Shown piece by piece: positions 12,504-18,704 of a DNA stretch of 18,883 nt. Both the position numbers and the translations under genes were made by a program. Numbering within the stretch: the stretch's first letter is position 1; each line of letters opens with the position of its first letter. The notes under the pieces were generated by a model. It worked only from the letters and a program-made list of their open reading frames with translations. It was not told where the DNA came from and ran no database searches. This stretch comes from Bacilli bacterium (GTDB lineage Bacteria > Bacillota_I > Bacilli_A > RF39 > UBA660): the NCBI GenBank assembly GCA_017888105.1, contig JAGHGS010000149.1, positions 1-18,883 on the forward strand. Direction: 5' to 3'.

Positions 12504-13725
12504 AGACAACCTCCTCTTTAAAAATTTGTTTTGATTTATCATATTTGCAAATTATTTTACCGTACTGGCCATCACGATTTTTAACAATATCTAAAACCAT
12601 ATCAGGCTCTAAAGAATCACTAGAAGATGCTTTATCTCGATAAAGTAAAATTACTTTACTACTACTATTCTCAAGCTCTCCACTGTCCTTCAGCATAGAT
12701 AAATTTGGCTCATTTGAAGTATAAGATGTTCTATTTAACTGGCAGGCTGCAATAATCGTACAATCATAATCCAAACATAATTGCCTCAAAGATTTTGCAA
12801 TGTCTGTTGTCTGCTCATAAATTGATTTATTATTACCGCTCTTAATTAAACCAATATGATCTAGAAAAATAATTGTATGTTTATCACTTTTAAAAACTTT
12901 AAGAATTTGTCTTATTTCTTGTAAATAATTTGCCTTATGCTCAATAATTACTTGGCTTTTTTCTAAATCATCAATCGCTTTCTCAACTAATTTTTGCTGA
13001 TAATCGGACGCTGGATTTTCTAAAAAACTTATTGGGACATCACTCTTTATTGAAATCATTCTTTTATAAATTGTCGATTTACTCATTTCCATGTTGAAAT
13101 AGATACATTGATAACGATCCATTAAATCATTCATGAAATTAAGCAATAAACTGCTTTTTCCAACTCCTGTCGATGCGCCAATTAATAAGAAATCTTGCTG
13201 AACAAGTTTAAGCATTTTGTCTAAAGTTGGAAAATTATTTAATTTAATTCTAATTTTTTCGGAAGATATATTTTGATTTATTTCTTCTTTTGTTAAAACA
13301 TTCGTGTCGTTTCTAATATTTATTTCACTGATTTTAGACATTTTTTCTAAATAAATTACGCTATCTATATCACCATTTTTTAACTTTTTGAATAAATTTT
13401 CTATTACTCTTTTTTTGTGATTTTCTAAAATAGTCACTTGGCAAGCCATAAATTGCCTTTTGACATTTAAGATTGGTACATATTCATCATCAATTATTTC
13501 ACATAATTCTTGCACCGAAACAATCTTGCAATTAACAGCTATTTGAGCAATATCAACGATTTTATATTTTTCGTAAATTTCAATTATAGCTTTCATAATA
13601 CCAGAATACCTAGAATTGCTTAAATAATTGGGCTTTATTTGTAATAAATCAAATACAATGTCAGATTTTAACACTAAGATCGATAAGAACTCTTTTTCAA
13701 CATTTTCTATTGAGTCAGGATGCAT
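12496..13725 (-). CDS. dnaB: Replicative DNA helicase, DnaB family
   Basis: A 409-residue hexameric helicase that unwinds phage DNA at the fork. N-terminal helical domain about 1-110 (SIENVEKEFLSILVLKSDIV). RecA-like domain: Walker A GASTGVGKSS (183-192), NMEMSKSTIYKRM (DnaB motif after Walker A), Walker B TIIFLDHIGLI (Asp289), ACQLNR, then KDSGELENSSSKVILLYR and DIVKNRDGQYGKI, which carry the sensor and arginine-finger region. Slightly shorter than chromosomal DnaB (about 450). Its start lies inside the end of the initiator gene, the usual initiator-helicase pair of Firmicute phages. Confidence 0.92.
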   Translation of the reverse strand: MHPDSIENVEKEFLSILVLKSDIVFDLLQIKPNYLSNSRYSGIMKAIIEIYEKYKIVDIAQIAVNCKIVSVQELCEIIDDEYVPILNVKRQFMACQVTILENHKKRVIENLFKKLKNGDIDSVIYLEKMSKISEINIRNDTNVLTKEEINQNISSEKIRIKLNNFPTLDKMLKLVQQDFLLIGASTGVGKSSLLLNFMNDLMDRYQCIYFNMEMSKSTIYKRMISIKSDVPISFLENPASDYQQKLVEKAIDDLEKSQVIIEHKANYLQEIRQILKVFKSDKHTIIFLDHIGLIKSGNNKSIYEQTTDIAKSLRQLCLDYDCTIIAACQLNRTSYTSNEPNLSMLKDSGELENSSSKVILLYRDKASSSDSLEPDMVLDIVKNRDGQYGKIICKYDKSKQIFKEEVVYA

Positions 13726-14459
13726 TTTTTACCATCTTCATCAAAAGTAAATTTAACACCATCATATTCATAAATTTTTCCAACTTCATAATCGTTTTTG
13801 GTGTTTTTTGAATGTTCTTTTTTATTTCTTCGATCCCAGTTTCTAAGTGTTGCTTTCCAATCTTTCATTTGATTTTTACCAACTTGCCATCCATTCGATT
13901 CATAATAATCATAAAAATATTGATAGTCTACACTTAAGCTCGCACTAATACAATATTCTTGTAATTCATCTAAACTTGGTTTTTTAAATATTTTTCTTTT
14001 TATATTTTCTTTTTTATTAATACTTGTATTATTAATACTTGTATTATTTTCTTTGACTTTTTCGTCAATACCCTCTTGATTATTTTCACAATACCCCTCT
14101 TGATTATTTGGTATATAGGTATTGATTTTTTTATCAATAGGTATTCCGTTAATTTTGATCACTCTTTTATCAATTTCTTTAGTATCATTTTTATATAAAA
14201 TTTCAACTTCAATATAGCCTAATTTTTTAAGATGCGTAATCCATCTTGATATTGTTTCAATCTCGACTTCATATAAATCTGCAAAATATTTATTTGTTGC
14301 ATAACACAATCCAGTTTTACTGCTTAATGCAGTTATTTCACCATAAAGCAATTTTTCATTTGCTTTTAAACTATTATCATATCTTACGCTTGCTGGTAAT
14401 ATAGCGTAATAATTTGGCTGTTCATTCTTTTTCATTCTTTGATATACTTCCTTAATCAT
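13707..14459 (-). CDS. Phage replication initiator/replisome organizer (helix-turn-helix)
   Basis: 250 residues. The N-terminal winged helix (about 18-85: AILPASVRYDNSLKANEKLL, TNKYFADLYEVEIETISRWI, LKKLGYIEVE) matches the HTH_36-type domain of phage replisome organizers. The middle (about 115-155) is a low-complexity Asn/Ser linker encoded by short DNA repeats. The C-terminus FYDYYESNGWQVGKNQMKDW is the helicase-loading-type motif seen in DnaD-like phage initiators. The start at 14459 shares a base with the stop of the 44-codon gene (TAATG), favouring it over the ATG at 14435. It likely binds its own internal repeats as the origin. Confidence 0.82.
   Translation of the reverse strand: MIKEVYQRMKKNEQPNYYAILPASVRYDNSLKANEKLLYGEITALSSKTGLCYATNKYFADLYEVEIETISRWITHLKKLGYIEVEILYKNDTKEIDKRVIKINGIPIDKKINTYIPNNQEGYCENNQEGIDEKVKENNTSINNTSINKKENIKRKIFKKPSLDELQEYCISASLSVDYQYFYDYYESNGWQVGKNQMKDWKATLRNWDRRNKKEHSKNTKNDYEVGKIYEYDGVKFTFDEDGKKCILTQ
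14014..14048. repeat. 15-bp tandem repeat (x2.3) inside the initiator gene, possible iterons
   Basis: TTATTAATACTTGTA occurs at 14014-14028 and 14029-14043, plus the first 5 bases again. It encodes the NTSIN-NTSIN linker of the initiator. Iterons inside the initiator gene mark the origin in several phages (lambda O is the classic case). Confidence 0.6.
14067..14108. repeat. 18-19-bp direct repeat pair inside the initiator gene, possible iterons
   Basis: AATACCCTCTTGATTATT at 14067-14084 recurs as AATACCCCTCTTGATTATT at 14090-14108 (one extra C), starts 23 bp apart, about two helical turns. It encodes two NNQEG motifs in the linker. With the 15-bp repeats next to it, this is the best origin candidate in the window. 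Confidence 0.55.
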
Positions 14460-14593
14460 TACCTAACTTCGATTTCATCTATAAATCTTTCAATCGATTT
14501 TTTTACTTCATCTTTATAGCAATCTTCTACTTTATCTAGTATATAATCTAAAAATTTAAGTAGTTCATTTTTATCCATTTTTACGATATTCAT
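14459..14593 (-). CDS. Small acidic phage protein (44 aa)
   Basis: ATG at 14593 behind AATTAGGAGGGAAAT starts a 44-codon frame: MNIVKMDKNELLKFLDYILD and then a helical tail (YKDEVKKSIERFIDEIEVR). Its stop shares a base with the initiator start (TAATG), a clear sign of coupled translation. Function unknown. Confidence 0.65.
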   Translation of the reverse strand: MNIVKMDKNELLKFLDYILDKVEDCYKDEVKKSIERFIDEIEVR

Positions 14594-14660
14594 ATTTCCC
14601 TCCTAATTGACTTTTTTTAAAAATAATGTTAAACTCTTAGTAGTTTTAATTTTTATAAAT

Positions 14661-14683
14661 GTGTTTTTTAAACACGTTTTTTT
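14661..14683 (+). terminator. Hairpin with T-run on the plus strand
   Basis: GTGTTT (14661-14666) and AAACAC (14670-14675) form a 6-bp stem with a TTT loop, followed by GTTTTTTT on the plus strand. No plus-strand gene lies to its left nearby, so it may block antisense transcription. On the minus strand it follows the stop of the 33-codon membrane gene, but the tail there is only moderately T-rich. The rest of 14594-14684 shows nothing else. Confidence 0.45.
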
Positions 14684-14684
14684 A

Positions 14685-14786
14685 TTAGCCTAATCCACAT
14701 AAAATTATTAAATATACCATGATTCCAAATGTAGAACCCCATAATAGATCTTTAACCCAAGTTTTTAATTTTAATTTTCTTTTCAT
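14685..14786 (-). CDS. Very small membrane protein (33 aa)
   Basis: ATG at 14786 behind AAAGGAGAACACAAG. MKRKLKLKTWVKDLLWGSTF is followed by a hydrophobic end GIMVYLIILCGLG, which would be one short TM helix with a basic cytoplasmic side. The strong ribosome binding site and position between two real genes support it. Function unknown; such peptides are common in early phage operons. Confidence 0.6.
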   Translation of the reverse strand: MKRKLKLKTWVKDLLWGSTFGIMVYLIILCGLG

Positions 14787-14799
14787 CTTGTGTTCTCCT

Positions 14800-15012
14800 T
14801 TACAATCCTAACTTTTTCTTTACCATTTTTGTAAGTGCAAGTCGTGGTGTAGATTGTGGAACATAATATCCTTTTTGCTTCATATCGTATCTAATTTCGT
14901 TAATGTAATTCCTGCAAACTTTAATACCAACACTAGGCATTAATATTTTTAAATCATCTGGGCTCATATATGGTTGTTCTAAAACTTCTTCTTTGGTTTT
15001 AATTTTTTTCAT
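14800..15012 (-). CDS. Putative excisionase-like DNA-binding protein
   Basis: 70 residues: a polar start, then MSPDDLKILMPSVGIKVCRN, a helix-turn-helix-like stretch, then YINEIRYDMKQKGYYVPQST and a basic end (LALTKMVKKKLGL). The order helix, RNYI-type helix, basic wing is like the small excisionase and DUF3173 proteins that bind att or early promoters. I use the ATG at 15012 (AAGGAGAGTTGAAA site), not the TTG at 15018. It is the first minus-strand gene left of the plus-strand insert, so its promoter should be in 15013-15119. The family call is tentative. Confidence 0.5.
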   Translation of the reverse strand: MKKIKTKEEVLEQPYMSPDDLKILMPSVGIKVCRNYINEIRYDMKQKGYYVPQSTPRLALTKMVKKKLGL

Positions 15013-15043
15013 TTTCAACTCTCCTTGTATATGTTTTTTTATT

Positions 15044-15063
15044 AAAGTAGTTACAGCTACTTT
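15044..15063. promoter_or_regulatory. Perfect 7-bp dyad AAAGTAG-N6-CTACTTT, possible operator
   Basis: Arms 15044-15050 and 15057-15063 flank TTACAG. It lies between the excisionase-like gene (minus) and the plus-strand HTH/membrane gene, where a shared control site is expected. No consensus minus-strand promoter is obvious here. Confidence 0.45.
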
Positions 15064-15066
15064 TGT

Positions 15067-15095
15067 TTGATTTTCTTTTGTTACTCCTTTACAAT
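15067..15095 (+). promoter_or_regulatory. Promoter of the 15120 plus-strand gene
   Basis: TTGATT (15067-15072), 17-bp spacer, TACAAT (15090-15095). This gives a short leader with the AGAAAGGAG site before the TTG start at 15120. Confidence 0.55.
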
Positions 15096-15119
15096 ATTTC
15101 TAGAAAGGAGTGATTAAAT

Positions 15120-15428
15120 TTGTTAGACAAAAATGCCCGAAAAGTTTTGCGTTATATGATTAAAGTACAAGCTCCGCAAGACGAATATACTATTGCATTC
15201 AATGCTAATTTATCTGATGATCCAAAAGAATTAATAAATTTAGCAGAAAAAGCACTAGATTATTTGCTTGAAACTGGTTGTGTTAAATCATATATAAGCG
15301 ACTTAAATACTATTTCTTATAAATTAACAAATTATGGTACTATGTATTTTAAGAAAAAAGCATTCGACTATTTATATCCTATCGTAACAGCGACAATATC
15401 ATTAATATTAAGTTTAATATTGAAATAA
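15120..15428 (+). CDS. Winged-helix protein with C-terminal membrane anchor
   Basis: 102 residues, opposite in direction to the surrounding early operon. Residues 1-75 (KNARKVLRYMIKVQ, LINLAEKALDYLLETGCVKS, ISYKLTNYGTMYF) look like a winged-helix domain; the end (YPIVTATISLILSLILK) is one TM helix. The start is TTG at 15120 behind AGAAAGGAGTGA; no ATG fits. It has its own promoter and a weak terminator, so it can be expressed in the lysogen. The last 50 nt overlap the 3' end of the convergent gene. Possibly a lysogenic-conversion or exclusion gene; unproven. Confidence 0.65.
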   Translation: MLDKNARKVLRYMIKVQAPQDEYTIAFNANLSDDPKELINLAEKALDYLLETGCVKSYISDLNTISYKLTNYGTMYFKKKAFDYLYPIVTATISLILSLILK

Positions 15429-15561
15429 CCAATAATTGTTTAGTTATTTTTTGTTGTTTAAATATCCTTATACTTAAACTTAATAAGCACTCATATAAAT
15501 CCAAATTAGTTGGTTCATATGGCTTTTGCTTTGTCTTGTCTATGACAGCTTCTTTATTCAT
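15379..15561 (-). CDS. Small membrane-anchored protein downstream of the Cro-like gene
   Basis: 60 residues: polar N-terminus (MNKEAVIDKTKQKPYEPTNL), then a basic stretch and one C-terminal TM helix (QLLVISILNLILMILSLL). The ATG at 15561 has AAAAGGAGTAAAAAAT and follows the Cro-like stop by 5 bases, so the two form an operon. Its 3' end overlaps the plus-strand gene tail to tail; both strands of 15379-15428 encode TM helix. Function unknown. Confidence 0.58.
   Translation of the reverse strand: MNKEAVIDKTKQKPYEPTNLDLYECLLSLSIRIFKQQKITKQLLVISILNLILMILSLLR
15423..15455 (+). terminator. Weak terminator of the 15120 gene
   Basis: AAATAAC (15423-15429) pairs with GTTATTT (15443-15449), and T-rich sequence follows. 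The stem is AT-only and overlaps the stop codon, so efficiency is doubtful. Confidence 0.35.
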
Positions 15562-15566
15562 ATTTT

Positions 15567-15818
15567 TTACTCCTTTTTTGTTTCTTGAAAATTCTGCTTA
15601 TTCGCATATATTTTTTTAAAAAAAATATCAAAGTCTTCATTATACGCCATAAGAATTTTTTCTAAAATATCTATTTGCATAGAAACTTGATTATTTTCAT
15701 ATCGGCACAGAGTATCTTTGTTTATTCCTGCAATTTCAGCAACAGTTTCTATTGACATTTTATTTTTAGCTCTTATTGATCGCAGTTCATCTGAAATTAA
15801 TTCTCTTGTACTTTTCAA
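15567..15818 (-). CDS. Cro-like HTH (XRE) regulator
   Basis: 83 residues. The helix-turn-helix is LRSIRAKNKMSIETVAEIAG followed by INKDTLCRYENNQVSMQIDI, the XRE pattern with recognition helix NKDTLCRYE. The TTG at 15818 is chosen: it has TTAGGAGGGATAAA and lies just downstream of a perfect promoter. The frame upstream contains that promoter, so longer starts are wrong. No peptidase domain, so it is the Cro-type partner that favours the lytic path, opposing the S24 repressor across the shared control region. Confidence 0.8.
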   Translation of the reverse strand: MKSTRELISDELRSIRAKNKMSIETVAEIAGINKDTLCRYENNQVSMQIDILEKILMAYNEDFDIFFKKIYANKQNFQETKKE

Positions 15819-15834
15819 TTTATCCCTCCTAACT

Positions 15835-15917
15835 AAGCATATTATATAATGCTTATTCGCAGATGTCAATACTTTTTATGCAAAAAAGCATAATTTTTAT
15901 TGCAAATCTGCAAATAA
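15835..15917. promoter_or_regulatory. Genetic switch operator region
   Basis: Several dyads lie between the two regulators: AAGCAT-N8-ATGCTT (15835-15854, over the leftward -10), ATGC-N6-GCAT (15878-15891, centre) and TTGCA-N4-TGCAA (15900-15913, over the rightward -35). In addition ATCTGCGAATAA on the minus strand (15852-15863) and ATCTGCAAATAA on the plus strand (15906-15917) match at 11 of 12 and both lie at the -35 edge of their own promoter. They are good candidates for CI and Cro sites. Confidence 0.65.
15841..15869 (-). promoter_or_regulatory. Leftward promoter (Cro-like gene, early operon)
   Basis: On the minus strand TTGACA (plus 15864-15869), 17-bp spacer, TATAAT (plus 15841-15846): a perfect sigma-A consensus. 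It drives the Cro-like gene 23 bases further on. Confidence 0.88.
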
Positions 15918-15928
15918 TAATATATAAT
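15900..15928 (+). promoter_or_regulatory. Rightward promoter (S24 repressor operon)
   Basis: TTGCAA (15900-15905), 17-bp spacer, TATAAT (15923-15928). The -35 is part of the TTGCA-N4-TGCAA palindrome, so a bound regulator would block it (autoregulation). Confidence 0.85.
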
Positions 15929-15950
15929 CTATATTGAAAGGGGAATTTTT

Positions 15951-16595
15951 ATGGCAAATTATTTTGCATCAAATCTTAAATACTTAAGAGAAAAACAGGG
16001 ACTATCTCAAAACAAGCTAGCAGAAAAAGTCGGGGTAAATCAAACAACTATTGCAAGGTGGGAGACAGAAGAAATTAAACCTTCCATTGACAATGTAGAA
16101 CAAATTGCCAGTGCTTTGAATGTTAGTCTTCCTGATTTGTTGATAACAAATTTAAAATTTGACAACGGATCCATAATTGATGTTGAAACTGATACCGTTC
16201 AAATACCGGTTCTCGGTATAATAAAAGCTGGCATAGCCATAGAAGCACAGCAGGATATATTAGAGTATATTGATATACCTAAAGCTTGGACACGTGGTGG
16301 AAAATCATTTTATGGTTTACAAATATCTGGTGATAGTATGTTCCCTAAATACGAAAATAAAGATATTGTTATTTTTGAACAAACAAATGATTATCAAAAA
16401 GCAAATGGTAAAGATTGTGCTGTTATGGTCAACGGGGATGACGCAACATTTAAAAAAGTGTTTTTAGATAATGAAGGAATGACATTGCAAGCATATAACA
16501 ATATGTACCCTGCTATGCGGTTCAATAAAGAGCAAATAGAAAATAAACCTGTGCGAATTATTGGTATCGCTAAAGAAAAAAGAACAAGATTATGA
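15951..16595 (+). CDS. CI/LexA-like phage repressor with S24 autopeptidase domain
   Basis: A 214-residue lysogeny repressor. N-terminal XRE helix-turn-helix (9-62: LKYLREKQGLSQNKLAEKVG, NQTTIARWETE). C-terminal S24 domain: cleavage site KAGIA (Ala93-Gly94), catalytic Ser129 in SGDSM and Lys168 in ATFKKV, so RecA-stimulated self-cleavage is expected on DNA damage. The ATG at 15951 follows GAAAGGGG and a good promoter. It faces the Cro-like gene across the operator region. It is the first gene of a three-gene lysogenic operon. All key residues are present, so the prophage is probably inducible. Confidence 0.93.
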   Translation: MANYFASNLKYLREKQGLSQNKLAEKVGVNQTTIARWETEEIKPSIDNVEQIASALNVSLPDLLITNLKFDNGSIIDVETDTVQIPVLGIIKAGIAIEAQQDILEYIDIPKAWTRGGKSFYGLQISGDSMFPKYENKDIVIFEQTNDYQKANGKDCAVMVNGDDATFKKVFLDNEGMTLQAYNNMYPAMRFNKEQIENKPVRIIGIAKEKRTRL

Positions 16596-16610
16596 AAAGG
16601 AGGTGATTAC

Positions 16611-16904
16611 ATGGGTTTATTTACATCATCGCAATCTTCCACTGCTGAAGGCGTATATCAAGATGCAAGACAATATTTACATGAAAAAGATGGCAATGTA
16701 CATGTACTAATGATAAACAGTTTTAGCAAATTTGTTAATCAAAATTTTGAGTGCGAAAATAAATATACTACACAATTAAATGTTATTTTAGATGGATTGC
16801 AAGATGACGGTTATGAAATCGTAGATATTAAATTTAATTCGCTTATGGGACAAGGATTAACTGGAAATGCTGAAGGATTTCATACTTTAATAATGTATAA
16901 ATAA
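16611..16904 (+). CDS. Small protein in the repressor operon, unknown function
   Basis: 97 residues beginning MGLFTSSQSSTAEGVYQDAR. The rest (YTTQLNVILDGLQDDGYEIV, IKFNSLMGQGLTGNAEGFHT) looks like a small alpha/beta fold. The ATG at 16611 has AAAAGGAGGTGATTAC, one of the best sites in the window. It lies 15 bases after the repressor, so it is expressed in the lysogen. I recognise the type from other Firmicute genomes but know no function. Confidence 0.62.
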   Translation: MGLFTSSQSSTAEGVYQDARQYLHEKDGNVHVLMINSFSKFVNQNFECENKYTTQLNVILDGLQDDGYEIVDIKFNSLMGQGLTGNAEGFHTLIMYK

Positions 16905-16921
16905 AAAAGGAGTGCGAGATA

Positions 16922-17431
16922 ATGAAAAAAATTCTTTTGAGTTTAATATTATGTATTTGTTTAAGTGGTTGTGGAACAGAAAATAAAGAAAATGACAACT
17001 TATTAAATAATCCGAACGATATTGAAATAGCTAAGTTATTAGAAGAAAAGTTAGATGGCGTTAAAAGCACATGTGTTGTAACTGAAGACAATGATCCAAA
17101 TGGAAATTTGAACAAACAAGGTGGATATATAGGCGCAGTTTATTTTAGATTACAACAAGTTGATGATGTTTATGCACAAAAAGAATATTCTGTTGAAATT
17201 TCTGACGATGCTTGTGATGCTGGAACAAGCGGTGGCGGTCAAATAGAAATATATTCCAATAGTGACGATGCAAAAAAAAGAGATGAATATTTATCTGCTT
17301 TAGATGGTTTTTTATCTGGAGGACATCATCAACAATATAACAGCATAATTATTCGAATAAGTGATGAATTAACTGCAACACAACAAAAAGAATTAACAGA
17401 AGTTATATATGATTTATTAATTACTAATTAA
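16922..17431 (+). CDS. Prophage-encoded lipoprotein (DNDPNG family)
   Basis: 169 residues. Signal peptide MKKILLSLILCICLSGCGTE with lipobox LSGC, so the mature protein starts at Cys17 and is anchored on the outer face of the membrane. The body contains VTEDNDPNG, LNKQGGYIGAVYF and GGQIEIYSNSDDAKKRDEYL, a pattern shared with lipoproteins of Firmicutes and actinobacteria of unknown role. It is third in the repressor operon (AAAAAGGAGTGCGAGATA site), hence on in the lysogen. Surface lipoproteins in this position often give superinfection exclusion; that is only an inference here. Confidence 0.72.
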   Translation: MKKILLSLILCICLSGCGTENKENDNLLNNPNDIEIAKLLEEKLDGVKSTCVVTEDNDPNGNLNKQGGYIGAVYFRLQQVDDVYAQKEYSVEISDDACDAGTSGGGQIEIYSNSDDAKKRDEYLSALDGFLSGGHHQQYNSIIIRISDELTATQQKELTEVIYDLLITN

Positions 17432-17464
17432 AAAAAATCCCCTACTTGCTGTAACAAGTAAGGG
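17431..17464 (-). terminator. Rho-independent terminator of the small RNA
   Basis: On the minus strand CCCTTACTTG, loop TTACAG, CAAGTAGGGG, then A and eight Ts. It forms a 10-bp stem with one wobble. On the plus strand the stem has a C-A mismatch and no T-run, so lipoprotein transcripts probably read through towards the integrase. Confidence 0.8.
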
Positions 17465-17528
17465 TTCGGAGCATGAAAATACTCCTAGAAAAAATCGCAT
17501 AATCAACATATACAAGGATTTTTTCATG
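17431..17528 (-). ncRNA. Small RNA gene (~98 nt), antisense to the lipoprotein-integrase spacer
   Basis: Minus-strand RNA with its own promoter (17534-17562) and terminator. Predicted stems: 17517-17525 with 17488-17496 (9 bp, GAAAAAATC/GATTTTTTC); 17479-17485 with 17468-17474 (7 bp, one U-G, 4-nt loop); terminator 17455-17464 with 17439-17448 (10 bp, one U-G) plus eight Ts. The imperfect positions in stems two and three are C-A on the plus strand but G-U on the minus strand, so the minus strand is the functional RNA. An alternative 11-bp pairing (17469-17479 with 17521-17531) would compete if the RNA starts early enough. It is perfectly complementary to any transcript reading from the lipoprotein into the integrase. 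Known family: none I can name. Confidence 0.7.
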
Positions 17529-17533
17529 CTCTT

Positions 17534-17562
17534 ATTATATCAAATTTAAAAATATTTGTAAA
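17534..17562 (-). promoter_or_regulatory. Promoter of the minus-strand small RNA
   Basis: Minus strand TTTACA (plus 17557-17562), exactly 17 bp, TATAAT (plus 17534-17539), close to the sigma-A consensus. The start would be about 17527-17529. It lies just upstream of the integrase ribosome binding site. Confidence 0.75.
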
Positions 17563-17579
17563 TAATAGGAGGAATAAAA

Positions 17580-18677
17580 ATGGCAGTTTATGAAAGTAAA
17601 CATCATACTAAGGATGGTAGAAAATATTTTTTTAGAATTAAATACGAAGATGTGTTTGGAGTAACACACGATTACTCTTCAGCAAAATTTAAAACAAAAA
17701 AACAGGCAGTTGAAGAAGAAGCTAGATATAGGATTAAAGTAAAAAATAAAGAAGCTTATGTTTCTAGCATCACAATAGATGTTGCATATCGTGCTCTTTT
17801 AGAATCTAAGAAAGCAGAATTTAAACCAAACACAATAAAAAACTTTATAAATAGGTATAAATATTTAGAACCACTTAAGGATATAAAATTAAATGATCTT
17901 AATCTTATTACATATAATAAATTTCATAAATATTTAAGCGAAATAGAGCTAAGTGTAGATTATAAAAATGAAATTTTAAGTGTACTAAAACAAATTATCA
18001 AATATTCAAAAAAATATTACAATACTAGTAATTATATTTTAGATTACATAGAAAATTTTAGTAATCCAAATGAAATACATAAAGAAATGGAATTTTTTAC
18101 TTTTGAAGAATATCAGAAATTTGATAATGTAATTGACAATTTTAATTATCATGTTTTTTTTGAAGTGTTATATTATCTTGGATTACGCCAAGGAGAATGT
18201 CAAGCTTTAACTTGGAACGATATTAATTTTGATAAGAACATAGTGAGCATTAAGAAAACTTTGACAACAAAAATTAAAGGTCAAAAATACACGATATCAA
18301 GTCCAAAAACAAAGTCTAGCATAAGAATATTACCTCTTACAAAAAAACTCTCAGATGACTTGAAAATAATGAAAAATAATGCTACAAAATACAAAGATTA
18401 TTCTGAAAATTGGTTTGTGTTTGGCAATTCATTACCCTTCCCCGAAACGACTATTCAAAAAAGAAAAAATGAATATTGTAAAATCGCTGGTGTAAAGCAA
18501 ATAAGAATACATGATTTTAGGCATAGTTGTGCTTCGCTTTTAATTAATCAAGGTGCTAGTATTGCACTAGTCTCAAAATATCTAGGTCATAGTGAGATTT
18601 CTACAACATTAAATATTTATACTCATATGTATAAAAGTGAACTAGAAAATGTAACTAATTTATTAAACAATCTATAA
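17580..18677 (+). CDS. int: Phage integrase, tyrosine recombinase family
   Basis: 365 residues, the usual length for Firmicute prophage integrases. N-terminal arm-binding domain (1-60: YFFRIKYEDVFGVTHDY, KFKTKKQAVEEEARYR), core-binding SAM-like domain (about 65-160), then the catalytic domain with Arg203 (YLGLRQGEC), Lys243 (SSPKTKSSIR), His311-Arg314 (IHDFRHSC), His337 (LGHSEISTT) and Tyr347 (NIYTHMY). The complete set indicates an active enzyme. The ATG at 17580 follows TAGGAGGAATAAA. The 3' end of tRNA-Glu lies 66 bp beyond the stop, marking that tRNA as the likely attachment site. Confidence 0.95.
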   Translation: MAVYESKHHTKDGRKYFFRIKYEDVFGVTHDYSSAKFKTKKQAVEEEARYRIKVKNKEAYVSSITIDVAYRALLESKKAEFKPNTIKNFINRYKYLEPLKDIKLNDLNLITYNKFHKYLSEIELSVDYKNEILSVLKQIIKYSKKYYNTSNYILDYIENFSNPNEIHKEMEFFTFEEYQKFDNVIDNFNYHVFFEVLYYLGLRQGECQALTWNDINFDKNIVSIKKTLTTKIKGQKYTISSPKTKSSIRILPLTKKLSDDLKIMKNNATKYKDYSENWFVFGNSLPFPETTIQKRKNEYCKIAGVKQIRIHDFRHSCASLLINQGASIALVSKYLGHSEISTTLNIYTHMYKSELENVTNLLNNL

Positions 18678-18680
18678 AAA

Positions 18681-18704
18681 AGTGTGTTTGGAAGTGTGTT
18701 TGGA
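18681..18704. repeat. 12-bp tandem repeat (AGTGTGTTTGGA x2) next to the attachment region
   Basis: Two perfect copies at 18681-18692 and 18693-18704, directly after the integrase stop and before the tRNA terminator. Short direct repeats here are typical arm-type integrase or excisionase binding sites, which fits the neighbouring att region. Confidence 0.65.

Noticed and set aside
15379..15818. Toxin-antitoxin pair (HTH protein plus small membrane protein)
   Set aside because: The HTH gene fits the Cro position opposite the S24 repressor with its own switch promoter; the membrane protein shows no toxin family signature.
17473..17502. Plus-strand 9-codon leader peptide (MKILLEKIA) before int
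   Set aside because: The GGAG is directly against the ATG and the plus strand shows no supported attenuator structure.
17417..17527. 36-codon hydrophobic frame on the minus strand (MKKSLYMLIMRFFLGV...) resembling a type I toxin
   Set aside because: The frame runs through the terminator of the small RNA, its stop lies beyond the T-run, and there is no ribosome binding site, so a full product would not be made.
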